A stretch of 64,000 bases of DNA from Limnephilus marmoratus (lineage: Eukaryota > Arthropoda > Insecta > Trichoptera > Limnephilidae): NCBI GenBank assembly GCA_917880885.1, contig OU862918.1, forward strand, positions 29,101,988 to 29,165,987, given 5' to 3'. The translations under genes were made by a program, and so were the position numbers. Shown here piece by piece: positions 1 to 10,761 of this stretch (positions within the stretch are counted from its first letter, which is position 1; each line of letters starts with the position of its first letter). The notes under the pieces are model-generated. The model was not told where the DNA came from. It saw only the letters and a program-made list of their open reading frames with translations, and ran no database searches.

Positions 1-246
1 CATGTACGGTGAGCCCAATGATGCTATCTCTCTCCGCGGTTTTATAACCCACATGAAGTGAAAACCTGGCAGCAGACGTTTTGCCCAAAAACGACCCGCC
101 CAAGACGGATGGTAACAAGAGAAGAAGGAATTAAAAAATCCGTGGCAATACGAAATCGCGCTGGCAATTGCCAACACAAAAAATGTTGCCACAACCATTA
201 GGGTGACAATCACAAATATTAATATTTCAGTACCTGAAATCTTAAC
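1..246. other. No feature recognised
   Basis: AT-rich sequence with no long ORF, tRNA-like box or terminal repeat that I can identify. Confidence 0.5.
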
Positions 247-310
247 ACACAGTATGGATATTTACCATAAAAAAAAACAAGTATATAAAATAGGAATAAA
301 AACATAAACG
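247..310 (-). repeat. Left copy of a ~60-bp direct repeat (LINE 3' tail sequence)
   Basis: The segment starting CACAGTATGGATATTTACC and ending in AATAAAAACATAAACG recurs at about 1166-1226. At the right copy it continues directly into a LINE 3' end on the minus strand, so both copies are probably 3'-UTR tail sequence of that LINE family. The left copy is followed by a short (GATAC)n run at about 306-325. Confidence 0.6.
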
Positions 311-496
311 ATACGATACGATACGATTGCACCACCCCAGCCAGGAGTACTCCTGTCCCGGTGAGACCGGTACACCAGGGGGCACTGATTTGTTAGGACT
401 TGGAACACGTGCTCTGAGGATAGGTAGGAGGTTGGAGTTTAATCAACCGGTAAACATGGCAACCTAAAAAGCCAGATGGGCAGGAATAAAGGAATG

Positions 497-1130
497 GATT
501 GAGCGTTATATTTTTATCATATCTTCCTTCTTCTCGCCTCTTCTTGGATCTTCTTGTCTATTTTTGGCTGCTTTACCTCTTCCTGGATCTTATCTCTTAT
601 CCCTTCTTGTTTCTTCTTGGATCTTCAAGTCTCTTCTTGTATCTTCTTGAGTCTTCTCGACTCTTCTGCTTGGCTCTTCTTGTCTCTTCTTTTTTTTTCT
701 TGCTTTTTCTTGTCTCTTTTGGAATCTGATCGTCAATTCTCGGCTCTCCTTGTCTCTAATTGTCTGCTTCATGTCTCTTCTTGGCTCTTCTTGTCTCTTC
801 TTGTATCTTCTTGGGTCTTCTTGATTCTTCTTGGCTGCTCTGCTTGACTCTTCTTGTCTCTTCTTGCTTTTTCATGTTTCTTTTCCTCTCTTTTGGAATC
901 TACTCGTCTCTTCTCGGCTCTCCTTACCTCTTATTGTCTTCTTGTATCTTCTGGCCTCTGCTTGTTTTATCTTGAATGTTCTCGTTTTTTCTTGCTCTTT
1001 CTTGGATGTTCTTGTCTCTTCTTGGCTCTATTTGCCCCTTTCTGGATCTTCTTGCTTCATCTTGGATCTTCTCGTCTCTTTTCTCTCGTCTCTTGGATAT
1101 TCTCAGTACTGCTTGCTATTTCTTGTCTAG
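497..1130. repeat. Degenerate pyrimidine-rich tandem repeat (TCTTCTTG-like)
   Basis: About 630 bp consist of irregular repeats of the words TCTTCTTG, TCTCTTCTTG and GATCTTC on the plus strand. Overlapping ORFs in several frames (Leu/Ser/Phe-rich on plus, Arg/Glu/Lys-rich on minus) are by-products of this composition and are not called as genes. The purine strand could form triplex or slipped structures. The tract lies between the two direct repeats at 247-310 and 1166-1226. Confidence 0.8.
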
Positions 1131-1165
1131 AGTCGTATTGGTAAGGTCATTTACCATTATACAAT

Positions 1166-1430
1166 ACACAGTATGGATATTTACCATAAAAAACAAGTAT
1201 ATAAAATTGGAATAAAAACATAAACGGTAATAAAAATAAAATAAATAATCAATTATTGTGTAGGGCGTGGCCCAAGGTAAGCTCGGTCCCAGCGCTCACT
1301 CAGTGGTGCTGGAAGGCTTCGATCACCCCTGTGTTATCGGATGCCATTAGCCGCATCCTCCAGTGACCCGGTGTCTCGCCAGGCCGGCGAATCCATGTAG
1401 CCCTAGCTCCGTAAACATTGTCAATGGGCT
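1166..1430 (-). mobile_element. LINE 3' end: RT C-terminal codons plus 3' UTR
   Basis: Reverse-complemented, about 1255-1430 matches the plus-strand stretch at 24640-24815: both contain the words CATGGATTCGCC and GACACCGGGTCACTGGA and end in a Ser/Arg/Ala-rich terminus before an AT-rich 3' UTR. This is the extreme C-terminus and tail of a LINE; in the other copy the codons read FGFRR, ASTMFTELGLHGFASL and MRHRVTGARMRL, a pattern seen at the C-terminus of CR1-type reverse transcriptases. This copy has small deletions and is not translatable. The family assignment is by recall. Confidence 0.6.
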
Positions 1431-1696
1431 ATGTATCTTCTGTATCCAAATATAATTCTGCAAGCATTATTATATTGGATCCGGGGTCGTTCCATCGAGG
1501 TGGTTCGGTAGTGACACGATGTTTCACATGTATATAGGCTAGTGCAAAATGCATTGAACAATGTTTTTCTTTTACATTGTTACTGCATTTAAAGAATCTT
1601 CGGACAATCATATTAGACATATATATTGAAATTTCTCCGCTATCGTTAATTATCACCGTCATCCGAGAAGTCTTCAGTAATGATGTGCCCCAAGTA

Positions 1697-3500
1697 TGAA
1701 AATTTATTTATTTATTTATTTATTTACGCCTATTTAAGCTTTTACATACATATATATAACAATATTAACGAAATTATGCTAGTAAATAGTGCAGGAAACT
1801 ACTGTTTAAAACATTTGCACAAAAATAAATACAAAGTAAAAATATTAGGTATTGAATTTGAACCACACAGGATGTAGGTACAAAATACGAAAAACAAAAA
1901 ATCTGAAATAGTTTTTTTTCTTTCAGCCAACAAAATACTGTCAATGTGTTAGTCAATTTTAATAGCTTTATCAAAATATTCCCCTATTTGATGAAAAAAA
2001 ATTCAATAAGGTATGCTTATATAATAAAATTGATGTACTAAATATATCAACAACATCGGAGTATTTGTTTCCAAGCTGTTGTATCCGTCACATAGGAGTA
2101 TAATATTGACTTGTTGACTTAGAATTGCTACAATAATATGGTAGGTACTGCCTTGTGACTGACCTGCCTGGAGAATGAAAAGAAATTACATATATTAAAT
2201 CAGGGGTATCAAACATTGAATTTATGATTTTATACAAACAGGTTAAATCGGAAATGATTCTACGATCAGATAATTTTATTAAATTTAATGAACAAAGTAG
2301 GTTATCGTAATTTAGGCATTCACTAGGAATGCCCATTTTAAAATTCACATATCTTAAAAATTTATTTTGGATTCTTTCAATCGCATGTGAATGAACCTCA
2401 TAATTTGGGGACCAAACCGTGGAATTGTATTCTAAATGACTCCTTACGAGTGACATATATAATGTTTTTACAGTATTGATATTGTTGAAATCACTAGATA
2501 CCCTTAAAATAAATCCCAACATTTTCAAAGCTTTATTGGTTATTATTTCAATATGCTTGATAAAGTTGAGTTTCGTGTCAAACCAAATACCTAAGTCATT
2601 GATTTCCGAGACAGATACTAACGACATATTGTTAATGGAATAATCAAAAAATATTGGATTCTTTATTCGATAAAACACCACTCGTAGCAGTGAATTTGTA
2701 CGAAAATGTACCATCAATGTTAACAGCCAGTAATCTGTTGATCAAATAACTGTTAAACCACTTATATAGTGAACCACCTATACCGAGTTTTTGCAGTTTA
2801 TTCAGCAATAACTCATGATTAACTTTATCGAACGCCTTACTCAAATCGGTATAAATAGAGTCAACTTGACATTTACTAGACAAGGAATCAGATATATAGT
2901 TTTGATACATTAATAAGTTAGTAAGGGTAGATTTTCCAGTAGAGAAACCATGTTGTTCAGGAGAAATGACGTGGTTTAATCGGAAAATATTTTTTTTAAG
3001 AAGAATTTTTTAAAAAACTTTAGGAATTGTTGATAAAAGGCATACCGGTCTATAGTTAATCACCTCGTGTTTATCACCTTTTTTAAAAATAGGTTGAATT
3101 TTAATGTAAGGTAGCTGAATTTCCATTTAATAGGAAAACATTCTGTTCGTAATGACTGATTAAAAATGCAAAAATAAGGGATAGGCTAGATTGGTAGCAC
3201 AATTATTCAAAAAAACTGGAGGTATTTTATCTGGTCCACCGCTTTTACTTTGATCTAGTAATTTAAGTTCAGTCAGTATATCATTATATTCTATGTGGAT
3301 ACAAGATAAATTAAGATTATGATCAGTGGTAAAATTTGATACTCTACTAGCAGAAACTGGTGTATCACATTCATAAACACTTTAAAAAAATCAGCAAAAA
3401 GGTCAGCGATACTTTGAGTGTCTTTGGCCTTTTTACCTGCATATTCCAAGTTGGCGGGTATACCAAAGTTGTTATTTTTCATTGATTTTGCATAGTTCCA
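1697..3500 (-). pseudogene. Decayed CR1/Jockey-type LINE with internal deletion of the RT palm
   Basis: Read on the minus strand this is the 3' part of a LINE related to the one at 32527-35661. About 3482-3291 encodes an RT N-terminal fragment (IADLFADFF matches DLFAECF of the longer copy). About 2910-2710 encodes the motif-A region (IYTDLSKAFDKVNHELLLNKL), shown by the catalytic Asp of YTDLSKAFD. About 2717-2088 encodes the thumb and C-terminal region, with TNKALKMLGFILRVS and LVRSHLEYNSTVWSPNY. Between motif A and the thumb the sequence runs from TSGV almost straight to NPIFFDYS, so roughly 100 codons carrying the PQG loop and the FADD catalytic motif are gone. Frameshifts also separate the blocks. 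The 3' end is a (TTTA)n run at about 1697-1727 followed by ACGCC, as in the longer copy. It cannot encode an active enzyme. The clade name is tentative. Confidence 0.8.
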
Positions 3501-4082
3501 GAAATACTTTACATTATGATTTATTGAAGTTTCAACATTATTTATAAGTATGTTTCAACATTATTAATAAATATGTAAAAAGGTTTCATTTTATGGATGC
3601 AAAAAGTTTTGTACTTACTTATAAATTCAGTGTTTCTTGATCTATTCACGACTACTTTTTAGTCGTGACATTTTTCAAATAAATTCTTCCCCGGGAGTGC
3701 CACTGTACACAGTAGTCGGTTAAGTGTATTGTATTACTGGTTTCAAGAAATTAAACTCTTGGGTTGTTTTCTCATGAAAAAATCACGTAAAGTAATCACG
3801 TCTCCCGTGTATATTATTATTATTACAAATAAAACTAAAGTCACTGAAGCGAGAATTTTGAAATCTTATCCCTGAATGAAGGAAGGGTAAATTTATTTAT
3901 TTCATAAATAATAAGATTGTTCGCTTTGGCACAGGGAGTTAAATAAATAGATTTTTCAAACAGCTGCACTTTTCAATAGTACGAAACTTCAGTGAAAATT
4001 CAAATACAACAAACACATCGTTTCTGATTATAGGCACACGATTTTGGCCGTAACGCAAATGCCAACAATGTGTAGAGGGTGA
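3501..4082. other. No gene; possible LINE remnant at the left
   Basis: Up to about 3640 may continue the LINE upstream but is too diverged to align by eye. The rest is AT-rich unique-looking sequence with no coding signal. Confidence 0.4.
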
Positions 4083-4265
4083 CAACTCAGAATGAAACCA
4101 ACTCAGAGCCTCCTTTGAGAAGTCATTAAAAGTGATGAAAAAAATATAAAAAATTGGTTAAACAGGTTACGTTAGATTAGGGTTGTGGGAAATTTAAAAA
4201 TGATTTTTTTCATAGCTTTTAATGACTTTTCAAAGAGGTGTTGAGTTGACTTGATTCTGAGTTGG
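4083..4265. mobile_element. MITE with ~63-bp terminal inverted repeats
   Basis: The left end (CAACTCAGAATGAAACCAAC through GAGAAGTCATTAAAAG and GATGAAAAAAAT) is the inverse of the right end (ATTTTTTTCAT, CTTTTAATGACTTTTCAAAG, ATTCTGAGTTGG). The arms are about 63 bp with scattered mismatches around a ~55-bp centre. There is no ORF. A relic of the same arm lies at about 29632-29690. I see no clear target-site duplication, so the superfamily is undetermined. Confidence 0.75.
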
Positions 4266-4997
4266 CATGGAATCGTGGAGAGATAACTTACTATTATGAA
4301 GTCGTTTGAATCGTTAGCAAGCTTTTAGAACCGTATGCATAGATTATCTGTTAATTCAGTCCAAGGCAGAGACATCAGGAGCCGCCTTGTTGATGCGATG
4401 GTTCCCAGACCCGAAAGGACAAAAGAAAGACGATGAAAGTACCTTAAATATGTTTGTTCGTTAATTCTTTTATAGTCAGCATGCATGGATTTACAGTTTT
4501 AACAATAATCCGTTCATTTCAATAAGCAGTTCAATGCCTTTCGACATTTCTGAGAAATTCTTCCTCGCCGCTACCATAGCTCCCTGTGTCTCTGCTCTTC
4601 CTCTTTCCTTTCAACTAGAAAGTCCTTAGAGACCACTGGTCACTGGTCAAGATAATGAACGCCGTAATGCTGTCCAAAATGTCCGCCAACGCAAAATAAA
4701 CAAGTGAAAACTTCCATACTGATACCAATGAACAGATAATTCCAAGTAGCATGATCTATACCGACTACAAAGATAATTATATTGTCAGTTTGCAGTCAGG
4801 ACAACGAAATTGATGATGGTCTTTTCGAGAAATCAGTTCAGTTTGATAATGATGGCTTTGAACGCCAAAGCAGTCTTCACAATAATAATAAACAAAACTA
4901 GCAGTAAGTACTTGCAGGTACAAATTATTGTACTAGTGTAATTATAAACTTGAAAACTTGATTAACTTAGTTTGTGAATATTTTTTTAATGCTCTCT
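4266..4997. other. No feature recognised
   Basis: Moderately AT-rich sequence without long ORFs, terminal repeats or tRNA-like boxes. Confidence 0.45.
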
Positions 4998-6104
4998 TCC
5001 TACTAATATTATAAAGGCGAAAGTTTGTATGGACGTATGTTTGTTACTCTTTCACTGAATGGACTTTAAAAATTCTTTCACTAATAGAAAGCTACATTTT
5101 TTGCGAGTACCATAGGCTATATATACGTTTTCTGTCCCTAACAAAATCGATTTATTGCAAACGTCAGAAAAAAAGCAACCAATTGTCGCCTTGGAAACGA
5201 TTTATTTTTTTAAATTAGGCAATTCACCCTAAAAAGAGTGCTTTGTTGTCGTCGTACTTAATAACTATCTCTAAAAATGAATCACCGAAATGTATGTATG
5301 CGCAAAAACCCGAACGACTGCACCAAATTGGATAATTCTTTTTTTTTGTTCGTTGTTGTGTATAAAACTGCCGTTGAGTTCTGGCATTATGAAGTTTGTA
5401 TAAAAAATTATAATAGGTGCCACGCGAGCACTTTGAAAACTGAATGTATCGGAATGTGTGGAATGCGAGAGGTTGGGGGGAGGAGTGGGGAGAGGGGAAG
5501 GGGGTGTTGGGAGTGTGTTGGTGGAGGTGGAAAGGGGAGGGGGAGGTGGGTGGGGGGGAGGGGGTTAGGGGATGGAGAGGGGGGAGGGAGAGGGGGGAGG
5601 GAAGGAAAGGGATAGGAGAAGGATGGAGGAGGATGTGGGGAGGGGTAGGGGGTGGTGGTACTGTTGGGTGGAAGGATTGGGGGAGGGGTTTGATGGGGGA
5701 GTGGAGTGGAGAGAGGGAAAGTGGAGGAGGCGGAGTGGGGTGGGAGAGGGGGGAGGGAAGATAGGGGAAGGGAGAGGGTGGAGGACGGTGGAGGAGGGTG
5801 GAGGGGGGAGGGGTATGGGGTATGGGGATTGGTGGGTGGAGTGGTAGGGGGAGGGGTGGGTAGAGGGGGGAGGGGGGTTGATGGTGGTTGAGGAATGGGG
5901 TGGGGTAGGGCTTGGGGGGGAGTGGTGGGGGGATGGAGAGGGCGGAGGGGGGTTGATGGGGGAGTGGAGTGGGGAAGGGTAAGGTTGGGGGGAGGGGGAG
6001 GGGGTGGAGTTTGATGGGGGGAGTGGAGTGGGAAGAGTGAAGGTGGAGGAGGCGGAGTGGGAATTCCCTAATACCATGCGAGCGAAGCCGCGGGAAAAAG
6101 CTAG
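4998..6104 (+). mobile_element. Non-autonomous Helitron, family HelA
   Basis: The element starts with TCCTACTAATATTATAAAGG and ends with GCGAAGCCGCGGG followed by CTAG and then T at 6105. It has no terminal inverted repeats. A TC start, a CTRR end and a 3'-flanking T are the Helitron hallmarks; the 5'-flanking base here is T rather than the usual A. No Rep/helicase coding remains. Positions 5272-5450 match, in reverse complement, the copies at 17244-17690 and 18937-19387 (shared words CGAACGACTGCACCAAATT and GGTGCCACGCGAGC). A long purine tract occupies the 3' half. The Lepidoptera-like terminus is recall. Confidence 0.7.
5450..6062 (+). repeat. G-rich purine tract inside HelA
   Basis: About 610 bp are nearly all G and A on the plus strand, with many runs of four or more G and interspersed GGGTGG and GGAGG. 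All ORFs here on both strands (Gly/Arg-rich on plus, Pro/Ser-rich on minus) follow from the composition and are not genes. The strand bias is the same, relative to element orientation, in the other copies with such a tract. G-quadruplex or triplex formation is plausible but inferred. Confidence 0.85.
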
Positions 6105-6187
6105 TATTTAATAAATTAAAACAAAAAATTCCTCTGAAATCATATTATAAAAAAAACTCTTATTTAAACTCCCTTTTTAATATGCGT

Positions 6188-6258
6188 CTTGTTATCTTTC
6201 ATATTTTCGTTTAGATTAATATGATTATTATCTTTTTCTTCAATAATACTCGTATATT
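6188..6258 (+). repeat. Partial SINE, family S3 (body)
   Basis: The words GTTATCTTTCATATTTTCGT and TTTAGATTA followed by a TTCTTCAATAATA stretch match the body of the tRNA-headed copy at 19708-19926. The head and tail are absent. The fragment lies about 85 bp right of the HelA end. Confidence 0.55.
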
Positions 6259-6856
6259 ATCTACCAACCATTTTAAAAACACTATATTTTTAAATAATTG
6301 TACAAACGGAATTATACAATTTTTCCGATGAAATGGCACTATCTCAGTGACAATTGTTTTTTCAAACTTTCTTCAATTAGGTAGGTATTTACCAAAGATA
6401 TTGTAATATAAGTAGATGTGCTATCTGCTGTTTATACTATGCGGGTCTGCGCTTCCGGGTGTCGCCGATATTGTTTACCAATTAACAAATAAACTAAAAG
6501 AACAAATAATTAACGAATAAACCAAACGAACGTTAAACTAAATGAACGAATTCTTTCCTTATTCAAAATATATTGTTAACCAATATTAACGCACATTTTC
6601 AAAAAATCAACGAAATGAACAAATTCTTTTTGTATGAAAACTACGCTAATTAGAGCGTAGTCCGGCGACAGTTGCGCGGACACCATAGCATATCTCTTCT
6701 GTATTTGAATATCTTTGGTATTTATCAAAATATTGAAAAATACAAGTAAGGAAGATAAAATAAAAACGAAAATTTCACGTTTAAAATGAATCTTCACTGA
6801 GCAGTTAAATATTTACCGGTCACCATCTTGAAAAGGAAACGGAACGTACGTCGTAC
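6259..6856. other. No feature recognised
   Basis: AT-rich. One minus-strand ORF of 73 codons (6576-6797) has no recognisable motif and is likely chance. Confidence 0.45.
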
Positions 6857-6894
6857 CTTCGTCTGTCTGTAAACAAATTTACAGACAGACGAAG
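6857..6894. repeat. Perfect 17-bp-stem hairpin
   Basis: CTTCGTCTGTCTGTAAA (6857-6873), the loop CAAA (6874-6877), then the exact reverse complement (6878-6894). The stem is unbroken and contains the small repeat GTCTGTCTGT. It ends 6 bp before an ATG that opens a 64-codon ORF at 6901. It does not look like a terminus of a neighbouring transposon. Confidence 0.9.
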
Positions 6895-7589
6895 TGCAAC
6901 ATGGTTGAATTTAAACAGGACTTCGCTACGCTTAGTCAATTATGGAAAAAAGAAAATTTTCAGAGAGAATTCCGATATTTCAAAATGATTGATCAATTTC
7001 AGCAGAGGAAGAAACAATTGTGCTTAATTCGAGCACACGGTCACGCCTCCAATTCACTTCTATTGACTTATCACCATGATACTACTTTAAAATAATTATG
7101 TACATAGTTACTTTTACCCATAGTTACTTGTTCCCCTTCAGTAAAACCTTGTTATGAAGAAAAGGTAAATTCATTATTATAACATTGCCTAAAGGTAAAG
7201 TCCGACAGAGGAATCCTTGGAGATAAGCCCCGACTTGTGGGTTTATTTCTGTTCAATTGCGCGTAAACAATAATTTTCCTTTCATAAATAATTGCTTCAC
7301 AACGACATTATTTCTCCGAACAAGAATAATTCCCTGAGATTTTTGTGTAAGGGAGAAGAAAAACTTCCCTGGGGGTGCAAGAATAGTCTCTACTTTTTCA
7401 CCATAATGAAAAAAATTACCGCTTTGTTAGTACAGAAATTCTACGTCGTAAATCATTTTTAATAAATCATGAATAAATTAGATACAGTGGACTTGCACTG
7501 TTTTTACACAAACCTGTTACGATTTTACCATTGCTTAAACAGGGTTTTTTAATAGTAACAAAATTTACCACATAGATCGAAGTAATATT
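6895..7589. other. Unassigned; contains a short ORF of unknown status
   Basis: An ATG-initiated ORF of 64 codons runs 6901-7095 (plus), rich in Lys, Gln and Phe. I recognise no family, and there is no nearby poly(A) signal or splice structure to support it. The remainder is AT-rich with no other structure. Confidence 0.3.
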
Positions 7590-8520
7590 ATAATATGTGT
7601 GTAATATACTATCTTTACTGCCCGGTCTCGCCCTAGTTTCGACACATTACAATATGTAAAACACTGTCTTTACTACCCGGTCTCGCCCTAGTTTCAACAC
7701 ATTTTAATAGGTAAAATACTATCTTTACTGCCCGGTCTCGCCCTAGTTTCAACACATTTCAATATGTAAAATACTATCTTTACTGCCCGGTCTCGCCCTA
7801 GTTTCAACACATTTTAATATGTAAAATACTATCTTTACTGCCCGGTCTCGCCCTAGTTTCAACACATTTTAATATGTAAAATACTACCTTTACTGCCCGG
7901 TCTCGCCCTAGTTTCAACACATTTTAATATGTAAAATACTATCTTTACTGCCCGGTCTCGCCCTAGTTTCAACACATTTTAATATGTAAAATACTATCTT
8001 TACTGCCCGGTCTCACCCTAGTTTCAACACATTTTAATGTGTAAAATACCTACTATTTTTACTGCCCGGTCTCGCCCTAGTTTCAACACATTTTAATATG
8101 TAAAATACTATCTTTACTGCCCGGTCTCGCCCTAGATTCAACATATTTTAATATGCAAAATCACTATTAATTTTATTTGTATTATAGATTTTTGCATGTA
8201 AATGTATCTCTGGTATCACTTCCCATTGTATCGTCACAATTAACTGTTATACATACACTATTTTACCATTACTAATATTTTGAATATGAATTTGTGACAT
8301 GTAATTAATGTTTATGGCATACTTATACCGTTTGTATTAAATAAATAAATAAATAAAATACTATCTTTACTGCCCGGTCTCGACCTAGTTATGTAAATCT
8401 GACATTATAATTTATAATATAATATCTCAACTGCCGGGTCTCGCCCTAGTTTCAACATATACTATAATGTGTAATATACTATCTTTACTGCCCGGTCTCG
8501 TCCTGGTTTAAACACACGTT
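7590..8520. repeat. 55-bp minisatellite array (13 recognisable units)
   Basis: A 55-bp unit containing ACTATCTTTACTG, CCCGGTCTCGCCCTAG and TTTCAACACATTTTAATATG repeats head-to-tail. Ten units lie between about 7590 and 8166, the central ones nearly identical. Three more diverged units follow at about 8360-8520 after an insertion. One unit has a 4-bp expansion near 8048. Divergence rises toward both edges, the usual pattern for unequal exchange. No ORF. Confidence 0.95.
8167..8351 (+). mobile_element. 5'-truncated retroposon inserted in the minisatellite
   Basis: About 185 bp with no similarity to the 55-bp unit interrupt the array and end in a (TAAA)n tail at about 8337-8351. The array word AAAATACTAT appears on the left as AAAATCACTAT and again right after the tail, which fits a ~10-bp target-site duplication with one inserted base. 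No coding remains, so the parent LINE or SINE family is unknown. Confidence 0.65.
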
Positions 8521-9542
8521 TTTAAAATCTATTATTGAATACATGAAAAGTTCATGAGTGCAACACTATTTTATCAACAAATTTTTTATTTGTTCACTGC
8601 TAAGTTGGAATAGAATTAAGAGCGTTTAACCAGCCAGCGGACGAAAATCCACATTTCGTCGAAAGTTGTTCTTCCGATCGTGCAGGGCGGTTACAATGAG
8701 AAAGATTAATTATTCTCCGTACCAGCTTTTTTAAATTATAACTCAATATCGAATTTATTTCAATCCAAATTAGCTTTAATTTATACCTTCATCCAAAAAT
8801 GCTGAAAGGCGTGATGATAAAACTATTAAAATAGTGTACTTTTTGTAGTTATTTTTTGATTATAAGTATTTATCATTTTTCAATAATGTCTAAATTTAAT
8901 AAGAATGTTAAAAAATTCTGAAATATATTAGTTTGTAAGTGCGCAAATAAATACACAAATGGACCAATTTTCGTCAAGAAACACATGTACGTACATATTT
9001 TTTAATGATTTTATTGAAACTAAAATTAAAATTCTAATACATAACTCTGCTAGATAATGTATTGATTTATTTTACTGCATGATTACATTATTTGAAATGG
9101 GTGTGGTATAATACAAAAACTTTTTTGAAAATTTAACAAATCTGCCAACGACCTATGGAATAACTTTATTATACTAAAAATTAAAAAAAAATTCTAAAAA
9201 TTTATTACATAACTTCACTAGATAAAAGAACAATCTTTCGAAATCCACTTATAATTTTTTGTGGAAAAGAGTCAATACGTCTAAAAACTTTTTTGAAAAT
9301 GACGTATTTCCGGCTTTCTCTGGTAATGCCCTCTTAAGACAATACGCACTTTTTGAAACACAATAATCGAATTAAATTTTGTACCTTTATTTATTCCTAT
9401 GATATCCATTAAATAATTATACACACAATTACAGAGAAGACTACACATTTAGAATAAAGGTATAGTAAATGAGAAATGGTTAAAAAAAATAAAGTCTATA
9501 AATAAGTGATACCAAAACAAAAGCAAATAACATTTGTGTATT
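8521..9542. other. AT-rich spacer, nothing recognised
   Basis: No long ORF, terminal repeat or SINE head seen. The last five bases (GTATT, 9538-9542) are the left target-site duplication of the LTR element. Confidence 0.5.
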
Positions 9543-9706
9543 TGTGGTATCTTGGGATCGGGTAGTAATAACATCTGTTAATGTTACAATGTTTATTGGT
9601 TGCCAGATTAATATGGAGAGAGCGCTCAATAGCGGTACATCCCTTTTATACTTCCCATACTCGCTATCTCGCTCTCATGCCGTCACCCTCATACACATAC
9701 GTCACA
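9543..9706 (-). repeat. 3' LTR (164 bp)
   Basis: Identical to 12999-13162. On the minus strand it contains GTATAAAAGGG (complement of about 9641-9651) as a TATA box and CCAATAAAC (complement of about 9591-9600) as a poly(A) signal, giving a standard U3-R-U5 order. Confidence 0.95.
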
Positions 9707-9813
9707 CCCCCACACTTAAAACCTAATTACATACATTTCTTTATTCACAAATTTATACAAAACAAAATATCTAAATATTTCCATTCCATAGTATATGTAA
9801 TTATTCTTGTTCT

Positions 9814-10761
9814 TCACGTGTAGCGTGGGCGTTGACCTCGAGGGCGTAACCTCCCCTCCCATGGTGTAGGTGACCTGCAAAAATTAGAGGAATTAGGAAA
9901 TTTGGTCATGTCCACATCCGAGAGTGGACCCAGGTCCAGCAAATCATCAGACCTATCACACTCCCCCCACCTAACCTTCCTCTCTGAAATCTGATCATGG
10001 TGGCGTTTCCAAATTTGTCCCGTAGACATAATTTTAACTAAATAAATCCTATTCCCCAATCTTTTAAAAATTTTTCCTAAAATCCATTTATTATCATTAC
10101 TTCTTAAATCCCTGGTTAAAACTTTAGAACCAACCTCAAAGTACTTTTTAAATTTTCTTCCTCTATAATACTTTTTCTGTTTATGCTGGCTCAATAACAT
10201 TTTGTTTTTAACCGTGTTGTCAATTCCTTTAAAACCTTGACTCTCAACATTATCCACTATTGGAATAATCGTATTAAAAATTGATCTAATCTTCCTACCC
10301 AACATTAATGTACTAGGCTCAATGCCCGTAGACATTGAAGGCGTATTTCTAATATCAACTAAAAACGTCAAAAGTTTATCTTCAAAATCAGTAGGAAATT
10401 TATTATTTACCATAATTTTTTTCAAAAAATTCTTCACTGTTTTAACCCCATTTTCAGCTAAACCGTTAGAAGCAGGATGCTGTACAGCTGAAGTCAATGA
10501 TTCTATATTATAATTATGACAAAATTCCTTAAAAACTGACGATGTGAAAGCTGTACCATTGTCACTTACAATTTGTTCTGGGATTCCGAACATAGAAAAT
10601 AATCTTTTCAAAACTTTTATTGTACAAAACGAATCTACCTTATTTACAACATGACAGTCTATCCATTTTGTAGTTGCATCAACAATAATTAAAAAATTAT
10701 GACCTCCCAACGGTCCCATGAAGTCAATATGCAATCTACTCCAGATTAAACCATTTATTGG
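9814..10761 (-). pseudogene. Integrase part of Ty3-type pol, behind an in-frame stop
   Basis: This is the same frame as the protease-RT-RNase H ORF, continuing immediately after the TAG at 10764-10762. The integrase catalytic core is intact: Asp in HIDFMG, Asp in VSDNGTAF and Glu in GLAENG, with 35 residues between the last two (D,D35E). A basic C-terminal region follows (GSKVLTRDL, WKRHHDQI), ending in an Arg/Pro-rich tail. The HHCC zinc module lies upstream of the stop. The TAG stands within a short conserved-looking linker just before the core and looks like a point mutation. Without readthrough the core would not be made from this copy. Confidence 0.85.

Noticed and set aside
499..1215. 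Overlapping ORFs of 60-99 codons, Leu/Ser/Phe-rich (plus) and Arg/Glu/Lys-rich (minus)
   Set aside because: They exist in several frames because of the TCTTCTTG-type repeat; no motif or start context supports a gene.
3650..3670. Small hairpin CACGACTA ... TAGTCGTG
   Set aside because: 8-bp stem only; expected by chance in AT-rich DNA and not linked to another feature.
5277..6077. Gly/Arg-rich and Pro/Ser-rich ORFs up to 170 codons
   Set aside because: By-products of the G-rich tract of the HelA Helitron; the same happens inversely at 17265-17582 and 18982-19416.
7590..8520. CRISPR-like array
   Set aside because: Units are contiguous head-to-tail 55-bp repeats without unique spacers, in a eukaryotic transposon context; it is a minisatellite.
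9544..9726. 60-codon ORF repeated at 13000
   Set aside because: It is the plus-strand reading of the two identical LTRs; the element is coded on the minus strand.
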